Assembly: GCF_022201045.2 (NCBI RefSeq)
Contig: NC_068559.1
Coordinates: 21,583,501-21,647,500 of the forward strand
DNA: 64,000 nucleotides
Direction: 5' to 3'
Source of the DNA: Citrus sinensis
Taxonomy: Eukaryota; Streptophyta; Magnoliopsida; Sapindales; Rutaceae
Shown: in pieces, positions 34,808-48,779 of the stretch
Position numbering within the stretch: position 1 is the stretch's first letter
Layout: each line of letters begins with the position of its first letter
Notes under the pieces: model-generated
Databases searched by the model: none
The model's input: only the letters and a program-made list of their open reading frames with translations
What the model was told of the DNA's origin: nothing
Position numbers and translations under genes: made by a program

Positions 34808-34919
34808 TAAGTAAAAATACTTTTTTCATGCCCAAAATAAAACCAACATTCATGGTGTAAAAGTAAGTAAAAATACTTTTTTCATGCCCAAAATAAAACC
34901 AACATTCATGGTGTAAAAG
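34808..34919. repeat. Exact 56-bp tandem duplication
   Basis: The unit from taagtaaaaatactttt to catggtgtaaaag occurs twice head to tail (34808-34863, 34864-34919) with no difference that I can see, which implies a recent event. Confidence 0.92.
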
Positions 34920-35970
34920 TTACGAGCAAAATAGAAAGAGGGAAACACATTATGTTGTACTAAGGGGGTCCAATTATCAACTAATCACCATTCTCTCAAT
35001 AGAAAGTGGTATGCATTAATGAAATTTGATTTTTCTCATCTTCATTGTTTGACAATTCTCAGGCTACACGCTTATTTTGACTCGTCCAAAACTTGCTTGA
35101 ATGCGGGCATTCATAAATAGAATAATGGCGAGACTTTCCCGATTGCTTATGTCCCCAAATTTGACTTGTATTTTGCAATCTATCACAATAATAATGATAA
35201 AAAAAATCAACGAACAAAGATTATTTTTTTAAAAAAAAATCTCAAGATATCTAGGGTTACAAGTGGGTGAATGAAAGTAGTATTTATTTATCTTTTATTT
35301 ATTTTTTTATTTTTTATTTTTTGACTGTACAATACCTAACTCAGAGGGTTCCAAGAGGCAATTTTCAGGCGGCACTTTCCCAAGGCCCAATATCCCTGAT
35401 CTGACCATCCAAATTAATTAAAAAACTTTTCAATAAATATTTATTTTATTATTTGCCATTTTGTTCCCACCACACGGCATTTTGTTCATCATCCCAATAC
35501 TGGCTGACTCACCATTTTTCCACGTGGCAAAATCCACTGCCTCCACGTGTCACGCAACCGAACTCACCACCATGATCGCAAAAATCCAAACCTTTGCCCA
35601 ACTGATAGATGCCTACCATGTCCAAGCGAAATCACCCCCCCCCCCCCTTTTTTAACAATTTTCATAAAATAATTGTAATTACACGCCAGAATTAAAATCA
35701 GGTTTTGTATTTAATTAAAAAAAAAAATTAAGTGCCTTGAGAAAAACGCATTGTTAGGCACGGGATCAGGTTCGGAGCGAGGTTCGGCGGAAGACTTTTA
35801 AGGCCCGAGATAAGCACTCGCCACAATTGCATCCACCACCCACCACTACAAAAGTACCCCACCCACTTTTTTTCCCTCTCACTTTCTCGAGAAAATTAAG
35901 TCTTTTCTTCCCAGAAGAAAGTTTCATTTTTCTTTCTTTCTTTCTTTCTTTCCTTATTTCTCCATTAATC

Positions 35971-36910
35971 ATGATGATGATCAATAGCAGCAATCGTGAT
36001 CATCAAGAACTGCTCACTGTAAGAGAATTCAAGCCCAAGAACCGAAGAATCATGGTCAGTAGTACAAGTACTATCCATACTGCACTTGCAGCATACATAC
36101 ATATGTATATGTGTATATAAAGATATAAGCTTTTTATTTAATTGTGGTTATGATGAATAGGGAGGAGGAGGGCCGGAAGAAGAAGACGAAGAAATGAGCA
36201 ATAAGTGGCCGCCGTGGCTGAGGCCTCTGCTACAAACGAGCTTCTTCGTTCAATGCAAGCTCCATGCCGATGCTCACAAAAGTGAATGTAACATGTACTG
36301 CTTAGACTGTATGAATGGTGCCCTCTGCTCGCTATGTCTCTCACTTCACAGAGACCACAGAGCAATCCAGGTAACTAACTCAAACAACATTCGTTAATTA
36401 ATGACTTTTAATTTCAATTAATTTATCAAATTAATGGGGTGGGGGGGGGATTTTATGACAGATAAGGAGATCATCATACCACGATGTGATCAGGGTCTCG
36501 GAGATTCAGAAGTACCTGGATATAACAGGAGTTCAAACCTACATCATAAACAGCGCAAGAATTGTCTTCTTGAACGAAAGACCTCAGCCCAGGCCTGGTA
36601 AAGGCGTCACAAATACTTGTCTTGTTTGCGAGCGCAGCCTCCTTGATTCCTTCACTTTCTGCTCCCTTGGCTGCAAGGTAAATCAATTTTGAATTTTTCT
36701 TCATTTTCCTTTTTTTTTTTTTTTTTAATAATTGATTTTTTTTTTCAATACCCATTTGGTCATTTATTCAGCATTAGATGCTCTGACAAGACAATGTATG
36801 TACAACAAGTAGCTAGTTGACAAGATGTGTATGTGTACATATATACAGTTAAACTTTTTTAATAACTTGATTAATCACTTTTTTTGTACATGCGTAAATG
36901 TGGTTAATTA

Positions 36911-36942
<32 letters not shown>

Positions 36943-37183
36943 GTCGGTTGATTAATTTCAGATTGCGGGAACATCAAAGAATTTCAAGAAAAGGAAAATG
37001 TGCAAGGAAATGGATCAAGGATCGGATGCTGAGATTAGCAGCAATAACGGGAGTTCAAAGAGCAGGACACAGAGTTTTTCGCCGTCGACGCCGCCGCCGA
37101 CGGCCGTGAGTTTCAGGACTGCCAAGAGGAGAAAGGGGGTTCCTCATAGAGCTCCAATGGGAGGTTTACTCATTGAATACTAG
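35971..37183 (+). CDS. PLATZ family zinc-dependent DNA-binding protein
   Basis: Four coding exons: 35971-36054, 36161-36370, 36462-36677, 36962-37183, total 732 bp, 243 residues, GT-AG introns. PLATZ proteins are plant-specific, bind A/T-rich DNA and act in the nucleus as repressors. Visible in order: [20 protein letters not shown], then the Cys/His cluster [20 protein letters not shown] and [20 protein letters not shown], then [20 protein letters not shown], and [20 protein letters not shown]. The Lys/Arg-rich tail with [14 protein letters not shown] is the usual C-terminal nuclear-localisation-like motif. Start is the first of three consecutive ATGs; an upstream in-frame ATG at 35827 lies in low-complexity sequence and is less likely. 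Intron 3 carries a GATT repeat. Confidence 0.92.
36912..36950. repeat. GATT tetranucleotide repeat in PLATZ intron 3
   Basis: Imperfect (gatt)n run, 20 bp or more, ending about 10 bp before the intron acceptor. Confidence 0.85.
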
Positions 37184-37249
37184 AATAGTAGTTAAAATTA
37201 AAAAAAAAAAATTAAAAAAAATTAAAAATGAAAATTGGGGTTTTTCTTT

Positions 37250-37273
37250 TTCTCTCTCTCTCTCTCTCTCTCT
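37250..37273. repeat. CT microsatellite in the PLATZ 3' UTR
   Basis: Twelve CT units, about 65 bp after the stop codon. Confidence 0.9.
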
Positions 37274-37319
37274 AAATTAACAATTAATTAGAAAATATTC
37301 CACTGTGTGTTTTGTAGTC

Positions 37320-40300
37320 TCATCAACATCTGAGCCTTGTCATCCGCGTAGGCCGGTGTTGAAATCAAATTAAAGTTACTTATAGGTCTGTGTCTGTACA
37401 TAGAAGCAAAGGAAAAGATAGAAAATAAGGAAAATATATATATATTTTCAAGAAAAAAAAAATATGGGGTTGTAAAATAGTTGTTATATATATTATGCTT
37501 TTAGGGTTTTGATAATGTAAGTTATTCATAAAGTTTATTATATGAATATATATTGTAGAATGTGTGTTTTCAATTGTACATAAAAATATGGAATTGAAGT
37601 TTTACTGCTCTGTACAAATATGAATGGTGACCCTACATATATATTTCAAGAGATTTGTTAGAATTTAGATATTTCTTTTTTGGAAGCTTTCACTCTCTCA
37701 TCAGTTAAAATCTATGCCTTCGCTGCTAAGTCTTGGTGATTTAATGTGCAAAAGGAGGCTAACACACACTTGGATAACGCATTATGCTTTGTGCATATCT
37801 TGAGTTTTAACATTCGCACATTTATTTCGAGTCTTAAAACGTGCAAAGAATCTTTTAGCTAAGGTTCAATGTGTATGCACTGGGGGTTACGTAAGTCACT
37901 AGAAGAAAAGGAAAAAATAGAAATTTTCAATCATCAAATGAAGAAGAGAACAGGGTTTTGGCTCTAAATTCAATTGATTCCATCTTGATTCATATAAATT
38001 TGGTCATTACTCCAAAATGGCAAAACGAATTGGACATAATTTTGAGTAGCTAATAACATTTTTCTTTCTTTAAAATATTGTTATGATTCCTGAATTGAAT
38101 ATAATTTTATTTCTTTTGAAAAAAAAAAAAAATTAGTATGATTCCTTAGCTGAGTATGGGTTAATTTTATGTAACATTGGAAATAATTTATTTTCCAAAA
38201 TAAAAAAATGATATTTTTTTTGAAACCTCTATTTTCAATCAATAATTTTTAAGTATCTGGATTCTTTTACACGTCCCATAAAAAAATTCCAATGTGGTAT
38301 GTCGATATATATGCAAAAGTCTACCAAAAATATATCAATCAATAAACAAAAACGTATAAAGACACCATTGAGTTAGACACAATGCGGCGCCGTTTGAGAA
38401 ATGAAATGAAGATAAGTTTTAGACCTATGCAATTTCTAGAAGCTCGTGATGTAGACGTATCAATTTTTAATTGGCGACACTTGTAAATTAAATTAAAGAT
38501 AATCCCCTACCCATCTTGCTTTTTTTTTATAATAATTTTATTTACACATTATATTATTTTATTATACAAATATTTATAATATTATTTACAACTGTTATTA
38601 AAACAAATATTAACAAACATTATACTAATATTTACAATCAAATATATAACTTAAGATTTATATTATTATATTAATTTTGTAAAGTACATGTCCAAACATA
38701 TGACCCTCACATATGAGAAATGTTTCGTCTCCATACACATTTCGTAATGAAAAAAAAACTTATAAATTAACCCTATATAATTTTTGCTTAATTGAGAGAG
38801 ATTGAATTTATGAAAACTCAAAATCATTACTCTTACAATTCTTTTTAATTTTGAGAGCAGTGGTTCACACTGAGTTAAATTGGTCGCTCATGTTTATAGA
38901 CATATTAATTATGTAGGATTTATCTTCTGGGGAAAATAAAAAAAAGGACAAGCCAAACACAAACGAATAGAGGGTTTAAATACTAAATTAAACTCTTTAA
39001 TTAATTTGTTTATTTTATTAAAAGAACTCACAACTTGAGGCACTTGAAAATTTCCGTCCGGTACAGGCCGCTTTCGTAAGCTTACGCAACGCCACGTGTT
39101 CCATTAACTCCAATAATTGCGGTTCCGTTGCTTCTCAGCCGTCCATTTGCATCATTCATCGCAAACAATGATGTTCGCCGTACTCGTTGAAATTAAAAAG
39201 CAATTGAAAGAATATTTTCACGGAGGTCCTCGATCTTTTATTTATTTCACTTAACACGAGTCCTTCAGAAATTTTTTTTTTTTTTTAAACTGCTCTCATG
39301 AATAGGGGGTTTTTTTTAAGTAGAAAGTCCACAGCTAGAATATGTCCAGATGCAAGATGTGGGCACAGGCTGAGTCTAGCTCATAAATGTAATGGTAAAT
39401 AAGATAAGAAATAAAGAAAATCTAATCTCAAAAAAAAAAAAAAATAGTGGAAAGAGAAGAGAAGAGAAGATTATTAATTTAAATAATAAGATGAAAAAGT
39501 TTGAACTACTAAACTAATTAGTGATTTATAAATAAAGTATACACACTATGCGCAGTATTTAAATAAACTGTGAGGTAGGCAGGCTGCCATAAATTTTGTG
39601 CAATCGCCAGTCGCCAATCAATTCCAGTGGGACATATGAATTAATTTTAATTTTAATTTTTCTTTCTGGGAAATATGCTACGTGCTCTATGTGTCATCAC
39701 ATGGATTCTAGTAATAACTGTAATATGTTCCATTTTGTTTGTTTAGCTCCACTTGCTCCACCATCCGAAACTAATTCATGGACATTGGATAGGGTTGGGT
39801 CCCACCCCTTGATGGGACTCGCCGAAGTGATCAATTGGGCGGCTGTTAAGTTACCCCTAAATTATTATTTTTTAATTATTGAAAAAACTAATTTAAAATT
39901 AATGTAAATTATAAATAATATGACTTAACAAGACCCGATCAATTAATAATTGATTAAATTTCATCAAAAATTTCTCCCGTCGCATTTATTAAATTATTTT
40001 TGCATTGCGGATATTAATTTATCAATGATGTAGAGAAGATAAAACTTTGATGTCTCTTACAATTATTTTTAATTTCTTGACTTCTCATTGATTGGGTTTA
40101 AGTCTTAATGTTAGGTTACCCACATCACCAACCTCTAAATCAAATAGTGAAAAGTTTAATTCAACATATGTTTCACACATGCAAACGAATATAACACTTG
40201 TTGCACAATAAGGGTCGCAGCATCCATTCATTGCCCATATGGACTCCCAAACTCCACATCTTTTTTTTTATAATTCTTGTAGCTCTTCAGATGCAAAAAG

Positions 40301-43200
40301 AGGTTTCTCGAAATCAATTGATAATGGCATATTGTGTTCATCCGAGGCGATACGATGAATTTTTGAACTAATTTAAAACCCCAATTACCTGCTTATAACA
40401 ATTGAGATGCCGCCCAATTTTATTCTTATGGGGTTTGTTTGGTACCGTTCGTTACATGGGGCAGCGATGCAGTCCTATGTTCGGGGTACCAAATTGCAGC
40501 AACTTAAGTGGCGTTTGTTTTTTTATCTGAAATCTGAATAGACCTGAATTAGTCTGAATTTTGAATAGGTCTGAATATCTGAATCTGAATAATATGTTTG
40601 TTTTTTCGTCTAAATCTCGAAAAATAAGTATTAAGTTGTTTGTTTTTTTCAACTTAAAAAGCTGAAAATATGTACTTTTACATTTGTATCCTTATTAAAT
40701 TTGAATGTCAAATAAATAATATATTAAATACCACAATATTTTAACATTTATAAGTAAAACTATATTCAAGTGAATACATAATTATTTTAGAATTTTAATA
40801 TATAAAATACCATAAATTTCAAATTTTATCGTATATAATATAAGAAAAAAAATAGAGATATTTTTATGTGGGGTAAATATCTATGGGTGAGTTTTAGGAT
40901 AGACATGAAAAATAAATTATACAACAGGGATATTTTTGACATTAGCCAGTAATTGACTTGATTCAGATTTATCCATTAAGTAAAAAGTCAAAAAAATTAG
41001 CTTATTTTATTAAGTCAAAATTATCTAAAAATTCTCATTAAGTTATAAAAACAAACACCTCTAATTAACTTAATTAATTAAGTTAAGTCACTTTAAGTTA
41101 TTAAGTTAAAAAACAAACGCCACCTTAGTGTATTAATTGAAGTCGGATTTAGTTAATATGACGATTACTTATCGTTTTTTTAATTTTTTAATAAAAATAA
41201 ATAATTTAAAATTTATTATTCAATAATATTATTTTATATTTTAATTTTTATTATATTAAAAATATATCTAAATAATGTATTATTTAATTATATTATAATA
41301 ATTAATATATAAAATTGATTAATCTTCAATAAGTTAGTATAACTAATAATCAATACTTAAATAATATAATATTACATTATTTAATTATATTAATTAAATT
41401 ACTTATTTTTAAATAATTAAATATAACTAATAATAATTAGTTAAATCTGAATAAAAATTAATAATATAAATAATTACTGGATTATTTAGCACAATTAATT
41501 TTGTTAGTGAAATGTTACGACGATTCTAACACTTTATTATTTTGTAATTATCTTGTAGTATGTATAAACTTTTATTATGTCATCCTAAAATGATTTTTGA
41601 ACTAATCTTGAAGATTTTAACTATTTATTTATGTTGTTAAATTATTTAAAAATTATTTGTTTCGATCTTTATTTCATAGGTTATATATTTAGAAAATACT
41701 AAAAGAAAGGCTACAAGCTTCTATCTTCATGGAGAATTAGGATTTTTTAACATTCTTATTAAAAAATATTAAATTTGTAAAATTTAAGACTTTTATATTT
41801 AGTATTTTTTAAGTTATAATAAAGATTATTTTTAAATATATAATTTAAATTAATAAAAAAATAATATAATACGGTACAACACTAAATATAATATAATTAA
41901 AAATTAATACAGTACAATGTATCACCAAATAATATATAACATAATCATAATACAATATTAATACAACACAATATAATATAATATATTGTGTCAAACGCAC
42001 AATATATATATATACACACGCATGCACACACGCACCTATAGGGTCAACCAAGTCGATCAAGGTCAAGGGTCTTTGGTCTTTTTATTATGCATAAATGTCT
42101 ACAAACTTGAGAAAATTTCAAAAGAGTAGAACAAGACCCAAGTTGGAATGTTGAACTTTTAAAGATCTCCATTAAAGTGCTCACAACCATTCAATCTGTG
42201 GACTTTTTGTCCAATAGCTTTATGAAGCTTCTACGTTAAAAGACTCTGGATTTTCCAACTTCCACAATGGGTTTGATGGAAAAGTTTCAATAACATGTGA
42301 AAGCTTTTTGTTGATAATATTGTTGGATGGCAACATCTGTCTAAATATATACAACTATAAGCTAGTTTGAGGTCTGTCAGAGTATAATGAAAAAAATCTA
42401 TATTAATAAAAGTTAAATGATCGATTCCTCTTATAATTATTCACAAGAAATGTCATTAAATTAAGATGAATAAACTCTTATTTAGATAGAATTATAATTT
42501 TTCCTTAATCTAAACTCTCGTGAATTTTACAAGATATTGTGTCACGCGTATAATTATAAAAGTCTATAATAAAGATCTGATTACTTTTTACATCCATATA
42601 TTTTAACCACTAATCACCAATTTATATTTTACCAAAGACTCTTGAAGAAAGTAAAATCAAATAAGAATTCTAATCATCTTACCCAAAGCAAAAGAAAAAC
42701 TTTTCAGAAAATAAAATATAGATGATTGAAACTAACATGTTCTTGAACTAGCAGATTAAAAACTTGAAACCCATTTGATATAGATCCCACCCTAATACTG
42801 CTATCCCAACCTGTATCAGTCAGTTAATTACGGCCAACAGAATCGAAGCCTTAATTTTCTAATAATGTACCATTGGAATATTGAATAATGAGACCAACTG
42901 CCATATTATTGCCAAATGATGAGGCGTTATAAGCAAATTTAATGCAATCATACGGTATGTTCCATCTATTAACTATTATCACTATCAATAATTCTAGATG
43001 TGTATAAAATTGTAAGCTATTACGGAGCATGACATGACGCCATGATAAATCTCGAATACACCTCGTTTTCCCAAGTCATCTTCTCATTTGGGTATGTTAT
43101 TTTGACATTTGAATGAACGTCAAAATTGAAGCAAGACTTGGCAGATTTAAAAATACAAAGTAATGTATTATATCATAATGTACAGTGTTACAAAGCTATT
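37320..43200. other. Long AT-rich intergenic region
   Basis: No credible gene in about 5.9 kb. The one clear element is the Harbinger-type MITE at 40507-41124. The stretch 41150-42010 is extremely AT-rich with tandem-like AATATA motifs. Open frames at 39596-39907 and 41845-42066 are low-complexity and not called. Confidence 0.6.
40507..41124. mobile_element. PIF/Harbinger-type MITE copy 1, 618 bp
   Basis: The ends agtggcgtttgttttttta and (inverted) ggtggcgtttgttttttaac match, and both flanks are TTA (40504-40506, 41125-41127), the target site of PIF/Harbinger elements. Subterminal repeats of ctgaat occur on the left and ttaagt on the right. A related copy lies at 49134-49806. Confidence 0.75.
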
Positions 43201-43262
43201 AACAATGAATAATGCCTAACAAAAGAATTAGGAAGTCACCCCGGTGAATCCTGGGAGCTTCA

Positions 43263-46200
43263 TTACAAGCTCGAAATATGGTCAGAACTGATATCTGATC
43301 CGACCGTCGAACTCTTGATTCGGTATGCAAATGACTCGGCCAGTTCACTGGCGTGCCTAACGCTAAGGCGTGTTCCCTGTTGCCCAACAACTGTGGCTGC
43401 TATTCTAGCTGCTAATGCACCCATTCCTTTTAGGTCTGATACACCTCGTAATATACCGTACAAAATACCAGATGCGTATGCATCACCAGCACCACAAGTG
43501 TCCACAGGGACACATGGAGAAGGAGGAATATATACAGCTTCTCCTTTGACACCTATGTAAGAGCCTCTTGCCCCATCTGTGACTGAAACTAAGGGAACAA
43601 AGTGGCTTAAGTACCTTGTGGTTGACTCTGGGCTTTCCTTTGAAGAGAAGTGGCAAAAAGCTCTGGCTTCGTCACTGTTTGCAAACACGATGTCGGCATA
43701 GTTTCCAACAATTTCCCTGAGTGAAATCAGGACAAAAAAAATATTTAGCATATATTATATCTGATGAATGAAACCAAAGGAACTTCATAGTATTGAGATC
43801 CTTCATTTCCTTCATATTGATAAACACAAGTCATCATCACATTGAATCAATTTAACATGCGCATCAAATACCTGGTATAAATGAATTACACAAACAGGAC
43901 TATTCTGAAGGGAATGAAATTCAACTATATCAATACTCTCAAAACGTATATTGACATCTACCTTGACTGAATCTTGTTCCACCTCAATGCTATTAAGCCA
44001 AAAATATAGAATTGAGGATGTAAAAGGAAGTCCGAGGGATGAAGACACAATGGCCAAATGAAATGGAAACTGAGTCGTTTCACATTCCCTATGCATGTTT
44101 TTCTCTCTAAGACATGCAGTTTTTACTTTTTCTCTCACCTTATTCAGGGACGAGTCTCTAAGACAAGAAAACATTAAGATTCTGAAAAAGAAAGCCGCTC
44201 CATTGTTCTTCTTTATACACTTCTATTACCTAATGCTTGGACAAATGTGACATGAAGTTTCCTAGTAAATCAGAAAATCTACTTTGTTTGACGCAGCTGT
44301 TTTTGATAGCTTATTTAACTTCACGGATTCTATTAAAAACAAAATTTACCTTGGGGATATCAAAAACTCACATTGAAACAATTTTATGGAGGATACAAAT
44401 TCAGTTAAACTCAAGTACAACAATCAAAACCATGTAATATTCATACCAGAAGTCATCATAATGTCTCTCAATGCACGTCACATCTGATGCTGTTACTGCA
44501 ACCAGAGCGCCACTTCTGTGAGCTACTTCACAAGCTTTTGTAATTGTTCTAATTGTATCAGGAAGTTCAAACAAATAGCCTTCAACAATAAATATATTTG
44601 TCTTGGAAATAAGGTTAACCAAGCAGGGATCATAGTTGATAGTCGATGATGTACCCTGACACATTCAAAGAGCCAAATATATTAATATCTGATAGTACTA
44701 ACATCATACACCATATAAGCATGCTACACAGAAGTATTAATTAGTACAAGAACTCATTGTTATTTATGTGGAAAAATTGCTAAGTGCCCTTAAAAAGTAG
44801 CAAATAGTTTACAATTTTCACAGACAACTAATGTAATTTACTTTATCACCAGCTCATTGGTGATGTAGGTAAGATGTTAAAAGAACATATTAGGGAAGAG
44901 AGATACCACAGAAGTTAAGAATAAATACTAACACCAAGTAGGACTGTATAGTGTTTATAGATATATATATATATATATATATCTAAGTGTTAGTGGGTCC
45001 TTTCCCCACAAGAAGTAAAATTCCTTTGAACTTTGTGAGCTTCTTGTTACTCAAAAGCCCCTAACAAATTACAAACCAAACAGTTTATCAACAGAGAGCT
45101 TATGCAAGCCTACTACACAATAAAGAATCCAACTTCAATTAATAATTCTTATGTGGAAGGGAAAAATAATATTAAATAATGAAGAAGTACCAGATGCTAT
45201 TGTCATTCGACATAAAAGCAAAGAAAATTATGCATGAAGTCATAAACCAATAGTTCTGCAAAAATCTAACTAGTTAAGGTTTGATAGCACCCATGAAATA
45301 TAAATGTTGCTTAACTTGTTCTCTTCATAAAGATAATGTTTAAGAAAAGTGCAAATTTTAAACATGAAAAGACATTAATTTTTATTTCTAATACTTCTTT
45401 GAAAGCTGACCTGGTATGCAAGCATCGCGCGTTGAGCATCTGGAGTAGTGAGAACTATCACTGTTCCTGTTGTGCCGTCCTTGATGGGTTCAGAGCAAAA
45501 TGCCACATTCGCCCGACGCAATTTTGCCCTGTAAAACAAATTAAAGACAGTAGATTTTAAGCTAAATCACAGAACTGCAGTAGCAATGAAAGAAAAGGAA
45601 AAATAAAGAAAAGAAGAATATCAATTCTAAAGGATCAAATAGTTCAATGTTTAATACTAAACACGAATGTTAAATCAAACAAAGAAATGTTTTAGGACCC
45701 AGATGGAGTTACAACACCAGTATCGTAACAGGAAGACTTTTAATTAATTGGGAATCAGTATAAAATGATAGATCATTTCGAGTCTCAAGCATCAATTAAC
45801 TGAATGATTACTTTTTCAGCTTGATTCCCTCTTTAGCCTTATTAGAACTTCAAAAAAATTCTTCTCAGTAATTATCAATTGGAAGTTTTTTGCTTTGTTT
45901 CCCTTTGCAGAGGGCACCATATTTTAGAACCATTTTTTGTTCTCAATAATCCTCATGAGCTAGGAATTTCTATTGGCAAAAATTGGCAGAGCTTAGTATT
46001 GTCTTCTGTTCAAATTATTATTCTAGCAAGAGAGAAAAAGCAAGGGAAGAATAGTGAACTCTGCATCAAACTCAGTCTGGCATTGAGTTCAGATTATAAG
46101 TTGAAGTTACAGCTAAAAACAGCAAAATATATAGCATAACATAACTAGTTGACAACCAAATAGTTATAGTGGCAAGAGCAACCTAAGATCATGAGTGGAG

Positions 46201-48488
46201 GGCGGCAAATTTATGCCCCCCTAATATTTACAACACACAATGAAATTGCATAGCCCCAAAAGAGTTGCCCAAGCTACCAAACAATGGGTTTGTCAAGCTT
46301 TGCAAAATCATGCATCAATTTCCAGATGTATTTCTTATTCTTTTGAAAACCATACCTCTAATGCCTAAACAGAAAATTTCCTATTCTTTAGAACACAGTA
46401 GATGCCTAACAGTACTTCAGTCTTCCATTCAAGATTGAACTACCACCAACTATTTCTTTCTTAATCATGATTCCGTACCAAGAAAATTCTTTTAAACCTG
46501 CACAAGCCACTTTAATAAAGACATTATATATACACAATGGCGACTGCTACTACCATCTTGAATCCCCAGATTCTGGCATTGCCATAAGCATGGCATCCTG
46601 ATAAAGGGAATAATAACATTGGACTCTACAAGCCATCTAAAGATGCGAATGAAAAAAATTACTTGTTATTTCTCTAGGCTGATGAGTAACCACAAAACAC
46701 AAAAGATAAACATCGACCAGATGAGGTTATGAAAGTCAAACTGCAAATGCTTTATCTTAATTGCTCCTGACACAACTATAACTCTGAAGGTATCCAATAC
46801 AAATTTATTCAAACTGAAGGGACTCTGAATCCCTTATTAACATCTTTCCTAAGAAGAAATTAAACCGCCACAACCTCACTACAGAAAGAAGTTTTCCACA
46901 AGCTCTTGTAATTAAGTTTTTTAAATAAAAAAAAATCACCAATTCAGCATATTCAAAACAATGCCTAACCTGTAGAAGCCACCCAATGGATCGCTCCCGA
47001 CGCTGCCCGTCATGGCTACATTTAAAGCTGGGCCACCAATGGGCTTTCCCCCAAGCCTTGCCAAGGCCACCAGACTGTTGGAAAGAGATCCACCAGCAGC
47101 AGCCTTATAGCTGCAACCATCCATAGCACGCAAAACCCTGCCCCTCTCTTCATGATTTACAAGCTTCCTCGTTCCCTTCTCTAATCCCAGTCTCTCCAAA
47201 AAATCATTGTCAACCATGCCAGAAAAATCTACCTAAAAATACCAGTACAGACACGGAATGCCAAGATAAAATGATTATTATGTATAATACTATAACATCA
47301 CATGTATATGTATCAAAGTTGGAGATAATTCTCCAATAAATGTGGGAACTATTCAACGGGTATAAGAAATATTGGCACAGAGCCTTCTGGTGAACTGCAA
47401 CATTTTTATCTCATGCGGCATTTACATCAGCATCAAATAAAAATAACATGAATTTCTGGACCAATTAAACACCTGAGAATCAAACAGTTACAACCCCAAA
47501 GAAAAAAATGACAATTCCTTCACATGAATGGAGGTACTACTACAAAAATCAACCATTTTAATGTAAACAAGCACATTCCATGCATAAGATTCTAATAATA
47601 AAACCTTCTCGTGAACCCCATCATTATCTTAAACTTAGAACACCCCGGTTTGATATCCGTACTCTACACAAAGTTACTCACAAATGAATCATACCCAAAC
47701 TATACCACTTAATATCCAAAATGCTCAATGTAGCAACTCAATTCAAATGATGACTCCAAAGACCAATTGTAATGCGAAATCAGCAACCCTTCGCCCATAC
47801 CACATGGGGGAAAAAAAAAAAATAGAAAGCTTACCAAAGGCGCGAATATAAGAAGAACCAAGATTTGTAATTTGTAAACTTTATAAATATTCTAAATAGC
47901 TAGAGCATATAATATTTTTCACAAACAATTTGATTATTATACAGAACTAACAATCCAGCACAAAAGTTCAAAATTTTTATCTGTTATGTAGTACAATTTC
48001 TCCTACACGAATTCAAACGAAAATCCAAGCTTTTCATTTGACAAGAAACAAGATTCAAACTTCATAAAAAAAAAAAAAAGAAGCAAAATTACCATAGCCT
48101 GGCCCAGGCCTAAGACATCCCATCTCTCAGGCAAGACAGAAGCAGACCCACTGATCTCTTCATCATATTCGTCTCCATCATCATCAGCCTCGCTCTCATC
48201 TCCAGCTTCATCATCTTCCTCATAATTATCTCTCCCCAAATCCCCTCCCCCACCATTACTAGCCCAACAAACGGATAAAGACGACGACGAAGACGACGGC
48301 GACACCCATAAAAACCCACCTCCCTTTTTCCCCATAAAGCCACCCCTCACCCGTTCTTTGCCAAGAGAAAATTTTCGAAAGACTAGTGCTTGGAGCTTTG
48401 TGCGGTGAGGATGGTGGTGATATAAAGAAGAGGGAGGATGATGAAGAGGGAATGTAGGAGAGGAAACAGGAAGAAGAGAGAGAGCCAT
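43263..48488 (-). CDS. NARA5: Plastid pfkB-type carbohydrate kinase, NARA5-like
   Basis: Five coding exons on the minus strand: 48093-48488, 46970-47232, 45411-45528, 44447-44655, 43263-43716, total 1440 bp, 479 residues, all GT-AG. The first 60 residues are Ser/Pro/His-rich with few acids, like a chloroplast transit peptide, followed by a very acidic linker (EEDDEAGDESEADDDGDEYD). The kinase begins at DVLGLGQAMVDFSG; substrate-loop AAGGSLSNSLVALARLGG and the C-terminal pfkB signature VDTCGAGDAYASG, with the catalytic Asp, are intact. The sequence closely resembles Arabidopsis NARA5 (At4g27600), required for normal Rubisco accumulation; that assignment is from memory of the family. The sugar substrate is not evident. 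Confidence 0.92.
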
Positions 48489-48717
48489 TTTAGTGATTCT
48501 TCTGCGAAGTATTCTTGGATGTAGATTTCGTGTGCGTTATACGTTTGATGATTGACTGCTTCTTTTGGCTTCTCGCTTATGGTGGAGAAGCGTGCATGCC
48601 CATCCACAAAAACTTAACGTTCAGTTTGAGCCTTGAGAACCAAAAACAGAAACTACACGCCCTCTCTGTTTTGCGGCATTGAATTTTCAAATGGAGGAAA
48701 GGAGGAGGATAACGAAA

Positions 48718-48739
48718 CTCTCTCTCTCTCTCTCTCTCT
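48718..48739. repeat. CT microsatellite upstream of the pfkB kinase
   Basis: About 11 CT units on the plus strand (GA on the gene's own strand), some 230 bp before the ATG, probably in or near the 5' UTR or core promoter. Confidence 0.85.
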
Positions 48740-48779
48740 TTCGCTTCCTTAGCATAAATCAATGCGGTCTATACGTGCC

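Larger units (their letters stand above)
33613..35460. other. AT-rich intergenic DNA with simple repeats
   Basis: No gene. It contains AAT-type repeats (34416-34470), a small palindromic MITE (34475-34598), an AT run (34611-34651) and a 56-bp exact tandem duplication (34808-34919). Confidence 0.6.

Noticed and set aside
35827..35970. An upstream start that would lengthen the PLATZ protein by 48 residues
   Set aside because: The added sequence is a Phe/Leu/Ser/Pro run translated from CT-rich 5' UTR and is unlike PLATZ N termini.
39596..39907. Possible 103-residue gene
   Set aside because: Low-complexity hydrophobic translation in AT-rich DNA and no homology that I recognise.
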